DNA of 64,000 nucleotides from JBDTSW01 sp963758845 (GTDB taxonomy: Bacteria; Actinomycetota; Thermoleophilia; Solirubrobacterales; 70-9): positions 1,674,001-1,738,000 of the forward strand of contig CAVWWX010000002.1 in the NCBI GenBank assembly GCA_963758845.1. Reading direction: 5' to 3'. The notes below the pieces were generated by a model. The model had not been told where the DNA came from, did no database searches, and was given only the letters and a program-made list of their open reading frames with translations. Position 1 is the first letter of the stretch. The number at the start of each line of letters is the position of its first letter. This document shows positions 8,597-16,773 of this stretch, piece by piece. The translations under genes were made by a program, and so were the position numbers.

Positions 8597-9485
8597 CGCC
8601 TGGACCGCCGAGCCGGGGGACGAGCGGTACCCGGCCTCGCTCGCCGACCTCGATTCGCTGGAGGACTGCTTCGCGCCCGAACGGGTCCACGGCCGCGGCC
8701 AGCCGGCGCTGATGGCGGGCCTCGATCCGGGGCGGGCCGTGACGATCGTGGGGGCGCGACGGTGCTCTGACTACGGCCGCGCGATCGCGGGCGAGTTGGC
8801 CGGCTCGCTGGCGGCGGCCGGGCTGGTCGTGGTCAGCGGCATGGCCTTCGGGATCGACACCGCGGCGCACCGTGGCGCCCTTGCGGCCGGCGGGCGCACG
8901 ATCGCGGTGCTCGCGGGCGGGCCGGACCACGCCTATCCGCCCAGCGCGCGTTCGCTCTACCGGCGGATCGTGCGCCACGGGGCGGTCGTGGCCGAGGCCG
9001 CGCCGGGCTACCGCCCTGGGCGCTGGGACTTCCCGAAGCGCAACCGGATCATGGCCGCGCTGGCGGCGATGACCGTGGTTGTCGAGGCGCGAGAGCCCTC
9101 GGGCTCGCGCATCACGGCCGACCGTGCGCTCCAGCTGGGCCGCGAGGTGGGCGCCGTGCCCGGCGCGGTCTCCTCGCCGCTTTCCGCGGGCCCACACTCC
9201 CTGATTCGCGACGGGGCCATGCTCATCCGCCGCCCCCAAGACGTGCTGGACGTCTTGCTGGGCGTGGGGGCCGCCACGGTGACGCCGATCGGGCCCTCGC
9301 TGGACGAGGAGTGCGCGCTGGCACTGGGCGCGGTCGGGCTGGGCGGGGCGACCCTGGCCCAGCTCGCCGCTGGATCGGCGCTCGACCCCGCTCGGATCGC
9401 CGTCGCGGTCGCCCGGCTGGAGCTGATGGGCTACCTCGCGGTGGACGCGGGGAGCTACCGCAGAACCGCACTCACACCCCCGTAG
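8589..9485 (+). CDS. dprA: DNA-processing protein DprA
   Basis: Binds incoming single-stranded DNA and loads RecA during transformation. The Rossmann-like DprA core is clear: AVTIVGARRCSDYG, SGMAFGIDTAAHRGAL, GRTIAVLAGGPDHAYPP, WDFPKRNRIMAALA, EPSGSRITADRALQLGREVGAVPG and GPHSLIRDGA. A C-terminal winged-helix region follows (LDEECALALGAVGLGGATL). The ATG at 8589 overlaps the comM stop (ATGACTGA). The N-terminal SAM-like part is short; 298 residues overall. Confidence 0.94.
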   Translation: MTDAWTAEPGDERYPASLADLDSLEDCFAPERVHGRGQPALMAGLDPGRAVTIVGARRCSDYGRAIAGELAGSLAAAGLVVVSGMAFGIDTAAHRGALAAGGRTIAVLAGGPDHAYPPSARSLYRRIVRHGAVVAEAAPGYRPGRWDFPKRNRIMAALAAMTVVVEAREPSGSRITADRALQLGREVGAVPGAVSSPLSAGPHSLIRDGAMLIRRPQDVLDVLLGVGAATVTPIGPSLDEECALALGAVGLGGATLAQLAAGSALDPARIAVAVARLELMGYLAVDAGSYRRTALTPP

Positions 9486-9494
9486 AGTGAGCGC

Positions 9495-10316
9495 ATGCCC
9501 GATCCCCGCGCGGTCCCCGTGGCCCTCTCGATCGCCGGCTCGGACTCGGGCGGCGGCGCCGGCATCCAGGCGGACCTGAAGGCGTTCGCGCGCTGCGGCG
9601 TCCACGGCACGACGGCCATCACCGCCCTCACCGCGCAGAACACGGTGGGCGTCGAGCTGGTCGAGCCGGTTTCCCCCCAGATGATCGTGGCGCAGGTGCA
9701 TGCGGTCGCCTCCGACCTGGGCGTCGACGCGGTCAAGATCGGGATGCTGGGAGACGAGCCCACGATCCGGGCGGTGGTGGAGGCGCTCGAGCTGGTGGGC
9801 GACGCACCCGTCGTCGTGGACCCGGTGATGGTGTCCGAGAGCGGCGCGCCGCTTCTCGACCCCAACGCCAAGGCGGCGCTGATCGAGCTCGTCCTGCCTC
9901 GGGCCACGGTGGTCACGCCCAACCTCGCCGAGGCCCGCTCGCTGGCCGGGGCGGGGGAGACCGTGCCACCCGGCACGCTCGCCGAGATGGTCCAGGCGCT
10001 GGGCCCCGACGCGGTCATCGTTACCGGTGGCCACACCGAGGACGGCGCCGACACCCTGTATGACGGCAGCGGCACGCTGCGAATCGAGGGCCCGCGCTTC
10101 CCGGACGGAGCGTCGCACGGCTCGGGCTGCACGCACTCCTCGTCGCTGGCCGCGTTTCTCGCGCGCGGGTCGGAGCTGGCCGATGCCGCCCGTTGGGCCA
10201 AGGAAGTGGCGGCGCAGGCCGTCGGGCACGGGCTGCGGACCGTAGGCCTGGGCCCCGGGCCCGTCGACGTCATCGGGTTGGCCGCCTCGCGAGCCGCCAC
10301 CGGGCCGCTGACATAA
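9495..10316 (+). CDS. thiD: Hydroxymethylpyrimidine/phosphomethylpyrimidine kinase
   Basis: Phosphorylates HMP and HMP-P for thiamine synthesis. The ribokinase-fold signatures are VALSIAGSDSGGGAGIQADLK, VDAVKIGMLG, VVVDPVMVSESGAPLL, VVTPNLAEA and the anion-hole motif DGASHGSGCTHSSSLAA near the C-terminus. 273 residues, intact. A TAGAGT -10-like box ends 6 nt before the ATG and no Shine-Dalgarno is seen, which fits a leaderless mRNA. No TPP riboswitch is visible upstream. Confidence 0.94.
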   Translation: MPDPRAVPVALSIAGSDSGGGAGIQADLKAFARCGVHGTTAITALTAQNTVGVELVEPVSPQMIVAQVHAVASDLGVDAVKIGMLGDEPTIRAVVEALELVGDAPVVVDPVMVSESGAPLLDPNAKAALIELVLPRATVVTPNLAEARSLAGAGETVPPGTLAEMVQALGPDAVIVTGGHTEDGADTLYDGSGTLRIEGPRFPDGASHGSGCTHSSSLAAFLARGSELADAARWAKEVAAQAVGHGLRTVGLGPGPVDVIGLAASRAATGPLT

Positions 10317-10323
10317 TCCGTCC

Positions 10324-10566
10324 GTGAGGCTGGTTCGCATGAAGCCGGGTCACGGCGACGTCCTGATCGCCGAGGGCGACCCCGCGTCCTCCGAGGACGA
10401 GGAGCGCCTGGTCGAGGCCTTCCGGCGCCAGCTCGACGAGGGCATGCTGGCCGCGGTCCCAACCGAGCGCGACGAGCGGCGCGAAGCGGTGCTGGTTCGC
10501 AGCTTCGCCGAGGTGCCGCGCGACGCCGATCGCGTGGTCTTCTACCCGCGCGCGGCCGGCGGCTGA
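10324..10566 (+). CDS. Small hypothetical protein
   Basis: 80-residue acidic and basic protein (MRLVRMKPGHGDVLIAEGDP ... VLVRSFAEVPRDADRVVFYP) that I do not recognise. It starts with GTG, preceded at 6 nt by CATAAT, a good -10 box (10312-10317), so it is probably leaderless. Its stop overlaps the next start by 1 bp (TGATG), and the pair is likely cotranslated. No membrane segment or signal peptide is visible. Confidence 0.6.
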   Translation: MRLVRMKPGHGDVLIAEGDPASSEDEERLVEAFRRQLDEGMLAAVPTERDERREAVLVRSFAEVPRDADRVVFYPRAAGG

Positions 10567-11027
10567 TGCGCCTGCTCGCCCGCCGCAGCGCGGAGGTCAT
10601 CCCCCGCTACGACCCGGGGCGCGAGCGTCGCGCCGAGCGCCGGGCCCGCGAGCTGATGCGCTCGGTGGTAGGTCCCCACGACTACGCGATGTACGAGGAC
10701 CTGGGCTTCATCAGCGTCGAGGGCGGCACCGGCTACGACGGCTACGCCTACCTGCTCTATCCGCACCGGCCGCTGGTCGCGTATGCCACCGAGACCGGCG
10801 AGCTATTGAACGAGTACTGCGTCGCCTTCCGCGACGAGACGGACCCCGCCCGGGGCACCCGCCTCCCGGACGCCGACGACGTCCTGGCGAAGTGGATGTC
10901 GCTGCGCGCGGGCGAGCGTGATCTGATCTCCACGGCCAACATGCACATCCCCGGGCGCCAGCTCGACCCGCACCAAGTCCGTCGCGACCTGCGCGCACTT
11001 GATGCCTGGCGCGCGGCCCGGCGCTGA
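10566..11027 (+). CDS. Conserved hypothetical protein
   Basis: 153-residue protein of unknown function, soluble by composition. It begins with a basic helix (RYDPGRERRAERRARELMRSVV) followed by YDGYAYLLYPHRPLVAYATE and a C-terminal helical part (DPHQVRRDLRALDAWRAARR). The frame is intact and the start is coupled to the preceding small ORF. ilvD follows on the same strand after 40 bp but has its own promoter. Confidence 0.65.
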   Translation: MRLLARRSAEVIPRYDPGRERRAERRARELMRSVVGPHDYAMYEDLGFISVEGGTGYDGYAYLLYPHRPLVAYATETGELLNEYCVAFRDETDPARGTRLPDADDVLAKWMSLRAGERDLISTANMHIPGRQLDPHQVRRDLRALDAWRAARR

Positions 11028-11041
11028 AGCCAGGCACGCTC

Positions 11042-11058
11042 AGATGGGCATCTAGACT
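11042..11058 (+). promoter_or_regulatory. ilvD promoter with operator-like palindrome
   Basis: AGATG-GG-CATCT (11042-11053) is a perfect 5-bp dyad that abuts a -10 hexamer TAGACT (11053-11058). The ilvD ATG follows 9 nt later, placing transcription start at or next to the start codon. The dyad covers the -35/-10 spacer and could be a repressor site. No matching -35 is obvious. Confidence 0.45.
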
Positions 11059-11067
11059 CCGCAGCCC

Positions 11068-12744
11068 ATGGCGACGCAGGCCCCACGACCACGTTCGGCC
11101 ACCGTCTTCGACGGCCCCGAGCGGGCGCACGCCCGCGCCTACATGAAGGGGATCGGCTTCGACGACGACGCGCTCAGCCGTCCCACCATCGGCATCGCGA
11201 ACACCTGGATCGAGGCGATGCCGTGCAACTTCCACCTGCGCGATCTGGCCCAGCCGATCAAGGAGGGCGTCCGGGCCGCCGGCGGCACGCCGATGGAGTT
11301 CAACACCATCGCCATCTCCGACGGGGTGACGATGGGGACCAAGGGCATGAAGGCCTCGCTCGTAAGCCGCGAGGTGATCGCGGACTCGATCGAGCTGGCC
11401 GCGCGCGGCTACCAGTTCGATGCCCTCGTCGCCGTCTCGGCCTGCGACAAGACGATCCCGGGGTGCGCGATGGCCCTGGCCCGTCTCGACTACCCCGGGG
11501 TCCTGCTCTACGGCGGGTCGATCGCTCCCGGCAAGCTGAATGGCAAGGACGTCACGATCCTCGACGTCTTCGAGGCGATCGGCGCCCACGCCGCGGGCAA
11601 GATCACCGATGAGGAGTTGCGCGAGCTGGAGGAGGTCGCCAGCCCGGGCCCCGGCGCCTGCGGCGGCCAGTTCACCGCCAACACGATGGCCTGCGCGTTC
11701 GAGGCGCTGGGCCTATCGCCGGCCGGTTCGGCGATGGTGCCGGCGGTCGACGACGACAAGCGGACCGTGGCCGAGCGGATCGGCGAGCTGGCCCTGCGGG
11801 TCCTGGCCGACGACCTGCGCCCCAGCCGGATCATCACCCGCAACTCGCTCGAGAACGCGATTGCGACCGTCTGCGCCTCCGGCGGCTCGACCAACGCCGT
11901 CCTGCACCTGCTCGCCGTCGCCAGCGAGGCTGGGATCGACCTCGAGCTGGACGACTTCGAGCGCATCTCGCGCAACACACCGCTCCTGGCCGACCTGAAG
12001 CCCGGCGGGCGCTTCGTGGCCACCGACCTCTACCGCGCCGGGGGCGTGCCGCTGATCCTTGCGCGGCTTGCCGAGGCCGGGATCCTTCACGCCGACGAGA
12101 TGACCGTGAGTGGCCGCACGATCGGCGAGGAGGCGGCGGCCGCGGTTGAGGCCCCGGGCCAGGAGGTCGTGCGCCCGCTCTCGGACCCGCTCAAGGCCGA
12201 GGGAGGCCTGGCCATCCTGCGCGGCAACCTGGCTCCCGAGGGGGCGGTCGTGAAGCTTGCGGGCACGGAGCGCACGGGGCAGACCGGCCCCGCGCGGGTG
12301 TTCGAATCCGAGGAGGAGTGCTTCCGTGCGGTCAAGGACCAGGCGATCAAGGCCGGGGACATCATCGTCATCCGCAACGAGGGGCCTGCGGGCGGCCCCG
12401 GGATGCGCGAGATGCTGCAGGTCACCGCGGCGATCGTCGGCGAGGGCCTGGGCGAGGAGGTGGCGCTCTTGACGGACGGCCGGTTCTCGGGCGCGACCCG
12501 CGGGCTCATGGTCGGACACGTTGCCCCCGAGGCGGCCAAGGGCGGGCCGATCGGCGCGCTGCGCGAGGGCGACGAGGTCACCGTCGACGTGGCGGGCCGC
12601 AAGCTCGAGGTCGCGCTGAGCGACGACGAGATCGCCGCCCGCGTGGCCGCCTATCAGCCGCCCGAGTCGCCGTTCGGGCGCGGCGTGATGGCCAAGTACG
12701 CGGCCACTGTCTCGTCGGCGTCGCTGGGCGCCATCACCGGCTGA
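11068..12744 (+). CDS. ilvD: Dihydroxy-acid dehydratase
   Basis: Converts 2,3-dihydroxy-3-methylvalerate and 2,3-dihydroxyisovalerate to the 2-oxo acids of isoleucine and valine synthesis, using an Fe-S cluster. The cluster and active-site motifs are present: CDKTIPGC near residue 130, GACGGQFTANTMACAFEALG near 195, and C-terminal NEGPAGGPGMREML and TDGRFSGATRGLMVGHVAPEA. 558 residues, full length and intact. It ends 11 bp inside the convergent hydrolase gene. Confidence 0.96.
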   Translation: MATQAPRPRSATVFDGPERAHARAYMKGIGFDDDALSRPTIGIANTWIEAMPCNFHLRDLAQPIKEGVRAAGGTPMEFNTIAISDGVTMGTKGMKASLVSREVIADSIELAARGYQFDALVAVSACDKTIPGCAMALARLDYPGVLLYGGSIAPGKLNGKDVTILDVFEAIGAHAAGKITDEELRELEEVASPGPGACGGQFTANTMACAFEALGLSPAGSAMVPAVDDDKRTVAERIGELALRVLADDLRPSRIITRNSLENAIATVCASGGSTNAVLHLLAVASEAGIDLELDDFERISRNTPLLADLKPGGRFVATDLYRAGGVPLILARLAEAGILHADEMTVSGRTIGEEAAAAVEAPGQEVVRPLSDPLKAEGGLAILRGNLAPEGAVVKLAGTERTGQTGPARVFESEEECFRAVKDQAIKAGDIIVIRNEGPAGGPGMREMLQVTAAIVGEGLGEEVALLTDGRFSGATRGLMVGHVAPEAAKGGPIGALREGDEVTVDVAGRKLEVALSDDEIAARVAAYQPPESPFGRGVMAKYAATVSSASLGAITG

Positions 12745-13642
12745 GGAACTCCTCGAGCTCGCGGTTGAAGCGGACCGGCCGCTCGAGCTGCGGCACGTGG
12801 CCCGTGTCCGCGTAGATCGCCGTGCGCGAGTTGCGCAGGCGCCTGGCGAAGCCGGCCGAGTCGGCGGCGGGAACGATCCGGTCGTCGCGCCCCCACACGA
12901 TCAGGGTCTCGATGCCGACGTCCTCCAGCCGGTCGAGCAGGTCGTATCCGACCAGGCTCGTCAGCGCCGGCAGGAACCCGGGCCTGGCGGCCCCGTGGAC
13001 GAACTGCTCCCACAGGAGCTCGCGCCGGATACGCAGGGGCCAGTGGACGACCTGCTGGAAGGCCAGGCGGCGCAGGCGCGGCCGCAGCAACGCGCGCTCC
13101 TGCCACTTCAGCCCCATGGGCGCCGTCGCGGCGGCAACCCGGCCCAGCGCCTCGGCCGGCTCGGTTCGCATCTCCGCGTGCGAGACGCCGGCGGCCGAGA
13201 CGAGGACCATCCGATCGAACCGCCCCTGGTCGCGGGCCACCGCCTCGGCGGCGATGAATCCGCCCATCGAGTTGCCGACGACCGCGCAGCTCTCGACGCC
13301 GGTCACGTCGCAGAAGTCGTGAAGCAAGTCGCCATATGCCTCCATCGTGATCTCCCACGACGGCATCGGCGAGTCGCCGAAGCCAGGCAGGTCCAGGGCC
13401 AGGACCCGGCGACTGTCGGCGAAGTGGGGGACCTGTTCCAGCCAGTTCTGCCAGGAGCCCGAGAGGCCGTGCACGAAGAGCAGCGGATCGGGCCCATCTC
13501 CCAGCTCGGCGTAGTTGATTTGGGTGCCGCCGACGTCGGTGGTTCGAAGATGCTCGCGCCAATCGATTCCGAGCCACCGCGGCTCGGGGTCCGGGTTGCC
13601 GTAGGGATCCGGGCCCAGCGACGGGGTCGGATCCGGGGTCAC
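12734..13642 (-). CDS. Alpha/beta-fold hydrolase
   Basis: 302-residue alpha/beta hydrolase. The oxyanion HG motif (PLLFVHGLSGSWQNW), nucleophile elbow VVGNSMGG (Ser), acid (LIVWGRDDRIVPA) and catalytic His (DTGHVPQLERP) are all in order. The substrate cannot be told from sequence. Its GTG start (13640-13642) lies inside the left att repeat of element 1. Before insertion it would have overlapped the TGA stop of the upstream cyclo-ligase-family gene (GTGA), so it was probably the second gene of a coupled pair. Insertion has separated it from that gene by 3.6 kb. Confidence 0.9.
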   Translation of the reverse strand: MTPDPTPSLGPDPYGNPDPEPRWLGIDWREHLRTTDVGGTQINYAELGDGPDPLLFVHGLSGSWQNWLEQVPHFADSRRVLALDLPGFGDSPMPSWEITMEAYGDLLHDFCDVTGVESCAVVGNSMGGFIAAEAVARDQGRFDRMVLVSAAGVSHAEMRTEPAEALGRVAAATAPMGLKWQERALLRPRLRRLAFQQVVHWPLRIRRELLWEQFVHGAARPGFLPALTSLVGYDLLDRLEDVGIETLIVWGRDDRIVPAADSAGFARRLRNSRTAIYADTGHVPQLERPVRFNRELEEFLSR

Positions 13643-13680
13643 GCGTAGCCGATCCGCTCCAGGATCGGGATCTCGTGGAT
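13641..13680. repeat. attL of element 1 (40-bp direct repeat)
   Basis: These 40 bp are identical to 17253-17292. Both encode, on the minus strand, the C-terminal HEIPILERIGYA of the cyclo-ligase-family gene. The repeat stops abruptly on each side. Identical direct repeats that recreate a gene's 3' end at both borders of a block of phage-like genes are the hallmark of site-specific integration. The copy here keeps the ancestral TGA stop; the right copy has TAA. Confidence 0.9.
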
Positions 13681-13885
13681 GCGTGGTCCGTGGGTCACAG
13701 AGCGAAGCCTCGCATAGTCAAGCGGTTTCTCTACCGCTGGAGACCGCTGGAAACCGCCTGAGAAGGGTGCTGACTGGCGCACCACTGGCGCACCACCTCC
13801 GCCGCTTAGCGTGCGAACATAGGACCTCGTAAAGCCGTCTGCGCGGACGCCCCCGCGCCGACACACCACCACGGGGCAAGGGGCA
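13681..13885. repeat. Left-end region of element 1 with short repeats
   Basis: No gene is seen here. The stretch holds inverted AACCGC/GCGGTT motifs (an AAGCGGTTTC copy followed by GAAACCGCC), three near-copies of ACCGCTGGA, and a perfect 11-bp tandem repeat TGGCGCACCAC at 13775-13785 and 13786-13796. The right end has a matching AACCGC/GCGGTT inverted pair at about 17233-17252. Such motifs next to att cores are typical recombinase or excisionase binding sites; that role is inferred. Confidence 0.55.
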
Positions 13886-14077
13886 GTGGGAGCACCCGTG
13901 GTGGAATCGAAGACCGACCGGACCGGGATCATCGTCCAGGCCTGGGTCCCGCCCTCGCTCGCTGACGAGATCAAGACGCGAGCCGAGGTCGAGCGACGCT
14001 CGGTCAGCGCTGTGATCCGCCTCGCGCTGGAGGACCAGCTTCAGTCCCGCGAGCGCACTGGAGAACCCCGTGGGTGA
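13886..14077 (+). CDS. Ribbon-helix-helix protein
   Basis: 63-residue protein with a CopG/Arc-like pattern: a beta strand (TGIIVQAWVPPSLADEIKT) followed by two helices (RAEVERRSVSAVIRLALEDQL). Probably a DNA-binding regulator of the element. GTG start; internal GTGs at 13901 and 13904 are alternatives. Its stop overlaps the next gene by 8 bp. First gene of a four-gene operon ending with the prohead protease. Confidence 0.7.
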   Translation: MGAPVVESKTDRTGIIVQAWVPPSLADEIKTRAEVERRSVSAVIRLALEDQLQSRERTGEPRG

Positions 14078-14771
14078 GTGGCAGATCCGCATCCCCCACA
14101 ACGGCCGCGACCAGACTCCGATCGAGGCGCTCACCAGCAACGTCGAGGACGCCATCCCCGACCCCGAGGAGAGGCGAATCGCAACGCACCTGCTCTTCGA
14201 CGCGGCGTGTGATCCAGACATCGACACGACCGGAGACCTGCTCGACAAGGTTGAGGGGGCGACACCGGAGGAGCGCCGCGCCATCCTCGACCAGGCCCGC
14301 GAGTCGGCTGGGCTGCCGTCGACGGCAAAGGTCGAGGGACAGCGGGCCGTCGAGTTCTACAGCCGACCCAGGGACAGCGGGCCACTCCGCGACAGCCAAG
14401 GTCGGATCTCGGCGGTCTGCTCCGAGCCCGGCTGTCGCATGTTCGCACCTGAGCCGGGAATGGCGGCGGTGATCAGGCGCGTGGCTTGCAAGCGCTGGTA
14501 CTGCGCGGAGCACCGCGAGGGCCACGAGGCCGACTTGGAGCCGTGGGATGGCGAGATGCGGGCCTCCCTCTCGATGTCCGGCAAGGGGTTTCGGATAGTC
14601 GCTGAGGACGAGCGCGAGGCCGAACGCCAGCGGGTCCAGGTCGAGAGCCTGCGCCACCAACGTGAGGCGGAGGAAGCTCAGCGCCGAGCGGACGCCGAAC
14701 GCCTCAAGCCGTTTGAAGAAGCCAACCGTGAGGCGTTCCGGCGCCAGATGCCGAAGGGCATCGCGGGATGA
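14070..14771 (+). CDS. Element 1 hypothetical protein with Cys/His cluster
   Basis: 233-residue protein I do not recognise. The middle holds a possible zinc-binding group, SAVCSEPGCRMF ... RVACKRWYCAEHREGHEA (C-x4-C ... C-x4-C-x2-H-x3-H). The C-terminal third is a charged helix likely to form a coiled coil (EDEREAERQRVQVESLRHQ onward). GTG start coupled to the upstream RHH gene; stop overlaps the next ATG (ATGA). Its place just ahead of a prohead protease suggests a phage-derived accessory protein, but no function is assigned. Confidence 0.6.
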   Translation: MGEWQIRIPHNGRDQTPIEALTSNVEDAIPDPEERRIATHLLFDAACDPDIDTTGDLLDKVEGATPEERRAILDQARESAGLPSTAKVEGQRAVEFYSRPRDSGPLRDSQGRISAVCSEPGCRMFAPEPGMAAVIRRVACKRWYCAEHREGHEADLEPWDGEMRASLSMSGKGFRIVAEDEREAERQRVQVESLRHQREAEEAQRRADAERLKPFEEANREAFRRQMPKGIAG

Positions 14772-15277
14772 CCTACCGCCGCGATCGCGTCGCGCGGCAT
14801 GAAGCCGGGCATGCGGCTGCGCTGATCATGGGCGGGCGCCTACCGACGAAGCTCACAGCAGCGTCATGGCCTTGGAACGGCCTCCTGCACGGCCAGATGG
14901 AGGCCGACTGGAGCGACGTGGAGGTCGTGCCGCATGTGGCAGTCGAGGTCGCGGTCGCGGTCCTGATGGGTCCGCTCGCCGCAGAGGAGCCGGGCTGGCC
15001 GCCCGAGTGGTCGGAGCTTGACCGCGAGGCGCCTGGTGACCTAGGGCAGCTGAGTTCGGCCCTGATCCTCCTGAAGACAACCGAGGACGACTACAAGGCC
15101 CTGGTGGAGGACGCGAAGACGCTTGCCGGGACCGCCGCCTTTCAGCGTCTCGTGCGCCTGATCAGCCGTGGCTTGGAACTCAAGGAGGAGCTAGACGCTG
15201 CCGACCTGCGCCAGCTGATCGACGAGCGGACCCTGCGTGCTTTCAACGTCGACCCCGAACCCACCGAGGAGCACTGA
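14768..15277 (+). CDS. HEAGH-motif putative metalloprotease-like protein
   Basis: 169 residues beginning MTYRRDRVARHEAGHAAALIMGG. HEAGH is the zinc-binding HExxH form used by M41 (FtsH) and related peptidases. A possible third ligand is among the acidic residues after VAVAVLMGPLAAEEPGW, which resembles the M41 helix where LGGRAAEE is found. No AAA domain or membrane segment is present, so this is a free-standing M41-like domain. It is coupled to the preceding gene (ATGA) and followed 8 bp later by the prohead protease. Activity is inferred only. Confidence 0.65.
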   Translation: MTYRRDRVARHEAGHAAALIMGGRLPTKLTAASWPWNGLLHGQMEADWSDVEVVPHVAVEVAVAVLMGPLAAEEPGWPPEWSELDREAPGDLGQLSSALILLKTTEDDYKALVEDAKTLAGTAAFQRLVRLISRGLELKEELDAADLRQLIDERTLRAFNVDPEPTEEH

Positions 15278-15285
15278 ACCAACTG

Positions 15286-15903
15286 ATGGACCACAAGACA
15301 CGAGGCGCGACGGTGACCGCCACCGAGGTCGAGCAGGACCTCGGCCAGTTCACCGCGATCGCTGCGGCCTGGACCGTTGATCGTGACCACGAACAGATCC
15401 GCCGTGGCGCGTTCTCCAAGACGATCCAGCGCTGGAAGGCAAGCGGCAGGCAGGTGCCAGTCCATTGGGCGCACAAGGGCGAGGCGGAGAACGTGATCGG
15501 CTCGATCGACCCGGCAGCGATGGTCGAGCGACAGGACGGCCTCTACGTCGAGGGTACGCTCGACCTGGAGGACTCAGACGTTGCCCGCGAGGCGTGGCGG
15601 TCGATGAAGGCCCACCGGGTTGCGCTCAGCTTCGGCTTCGTGGTGAACGATGAGTTCAAGCGCTCCGACGGCATCCGCGAGCTACGTGAGATCGACCTGT
15701 TTGAGATCTCGGTCGTCCCGGCACCCGCGAACGAGAACACAAGGTTCTTGTCGCTGAAGTCTCCGGTGGCTATCGACCCCGACTGGGACCCGGTGCCGAG
15801 CGACGAGGAGATCCGACAGCGGGCGATGGAGTTGGAGATCGAGGCGATCGCGTCGAAGGCGGCGAAGGCGCGGTCAGTCCGGGTCGAGACCTTTGGGTGC
15901 TGA
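15286..15903 (+). CDS. HK97-family prohead protease
   Basis: Caudovirus head-maturation protease fold (peptidase U35 family). MDHKTRGATVTATEVEQDLG opens the sequence, then FTAIAAAWTVDRDHEQIRRGAF, VPVHWAHKGEAENVIGSI (catalytic His region), LYVEGTLDLEDSDVAREAWR, VALSFGFVV (the Ser-containing strand) and LREIDLFEISVVPAPANENTRFLSLK. These are the usual family blocks, with His and Ser as catalytic residues. 205 residues. No capsid, portal or terminase gene lies nearby, so it is a solitary phage head gene in this 3.6-kb element. A truncated relative sits at 31132-31329 in element 2. Confidence 0.9.
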   Translation: MDHKTRGATVTATEVEQDLGQFTAIAAAWTVDRDHEQIRRGAFSKTIQRWKASGRQVPVHWAHKGEAENVIGSIDPAAMVERQDGLYVEGTLDLEDSDVAREAWRSMKAHRVALSFGFVVNDEFKRSDGIRELREIDLFEISVVPAPANENTRFLSLKSPVAIDPDWDPVPSDEEIRQRAMELEIEAIASKAAKARSVRVETFGC

Positions 15904-16000
15904 TCCCTCCTGGGAGACCGGATGTGCCGGAGGGCAGACGAGGACCGACATGATCGGCAAGTCGGCCCTCCGGCTCTCCGACGTAAGCGGCGTGACCGCT

Positions 16001-16402
16001 CTACTCCCGCAGCCCGGCGGCTTCCAGGGCTGCTCTGTGATCGAGGAAGGTCCGGATCCGAATCGCCTTCCCATCCCGGTACTCGGCCAACGCGCCCCAC
16101 TGACGACTCGGTCCCCAGCCCTCACGGCCCGCAAAGCGCACGCGGCCGATCGCCACGACCCGGTCGCCAAGGTCTCGGACCTCCGCGTACTGGATCTGCA
16201 TCTCAGCGAACGCGGCGGAGAAGTCCCGGAATATCGCCCGCACGCCCTCGTGCCCCCGATACACGGACGCCCCGCCGTCGGACGCCTGCATCGCCGGATG
16301 CCACTCGACCTCGGCGTCGAGTTCGTCCAGCACTGCCTTGACGTCTCTGTTGTTGTACGCGTCAACAAAGCGCCTGAAAGCCTCGACGTTCTCCTGCGAC
16401 AT
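16001..16402 (-). CDS. SnoaL/NTF2-like protein, cassette copy A
   Basis: 133-residue NTF2-fold (SnoaL-like) protein: MSQENVEAFRRFVDAYNNRD, ELDAEVEWHPAM, VYRGHEGVRAIFRDF, GDRVVAIGRVRFAGREG, and the C-terminal DHRAALEAAGLRE. Family members are small cone-shaped proteins used as ligand-binding pockets or isomerase/hydrolase-like enzymes; the ligand here is unknown. About 97% identical in DNA to copy B at 31338-31739 in element 2, with 5 differences in 133 residues. A conserved promoter element lies directly upstream. The start and end are the shared cassette ends described in the findings. Confidence 0.88.
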   Translation of the reverse strand: MSQENVEAFRRFVDAYNNRDVKAVLDELDAEVEWHPAMQASDGGASVYRGHEGVRAIFRDFSAAFAEMQIQYAEVRDLGDRVVAIGRVRFAGREGWGPSRQWGALAEYRDGKAIRIRTFLDHRAALEAAGLRE

Positions 16403-16420
16403 CGCCCCCGCAGTATCCCG
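16403..16420 (-). promoter_or_regulatory. Cassette promoter, copy A
   Basis: Read on the minus strand, CGGGATACTGCGGGGGCG precedes the ATG. GATACT serves as a -10 box 9 nt upstream of the start codon, so the mRNA would start at or within a few bases of ATG (leaderless). Close copies precede the starts at 31739, 32522 and 39474, and degenerate starts at 16871 and 39869. Confidence 0.6.
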
Positions 16421-16452
16421 CCCCGCGAGGCAGCCGAGGAGGACCGTCGAAT

Positions 16453-16773
16453 CTAGAGTCCCGGCGGGCGGTAGCTGACTGCGCGATCCGCCGCCTCGTC
16501 TACCTGCTCCGGTGTGAGCAGCACGGTCGTCCTTATCGCCGCTCCTCCTGCGGCGTTCTCGATCAGGGAAACTGTCGCGGCGGCCTCGTTGTCGGGAAGC
16601 TCGACGATCGCGAAGGCGTCGTGCTCGCCGAACGCGAAGTAAAGGCACTCGAGCTCACCGCCCACGCTGCGCATGGTCTCGGCCACCGCATCCCGCCGAT
16701 CGGTGCCGCCCTTGCTGCGCACGCCCTCCTCTCCCGGAACCGTGTACGAAGCCTGGATGAGGTACTTCGGCAT
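16453..16773 (-). CDS. GYD-domain protein
   Basis: 106-residue protein with the GYD superfamily layout, a ferredoxin-like single domain: MPKYLIQASYTVPGEEGVRS, RRDAVAETMRSVGGELECLY, FAFGEHDAFAIVELPDNEAA and TTVLLTPEQVDEA. The biochemical role of the family is unknown. It lies downstream of a decayed copy of the MSQENVE promoter/start (16871) and upstream of SnoaL copy A on the same strand, so it may be expressed from that captured promoter. Its own start has a good purine-rich stretch (GAGGAGGAG) just upstream. Confidence 0.8.
   Translation of the reverse strand: MPKYLIQASYTVPGEEGVRSKGGTDRRDAVAETMRSVGGELECLYFAFGEHDAFAIVELPDNEAAATVSLIENAAGGAAIRTTVLLTPEQVDEAADRAVSYRPPGL

Noticed and set aside
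8541..10340. 599-codon open frame on the minus strand
   Set aside because: Antisense to dprA and thiD, both intact with clear motifs. Long antisense frames are expected in DNA of about 70% GC.
13775..13796. CRISPR array or origin iterons
   Set aside because: Only two tandem 11-bp units with no spacers; more consistent with recombinase-binding sites near attL. No CRISPR array or replication-origin pattern was seen anywhere in the window.
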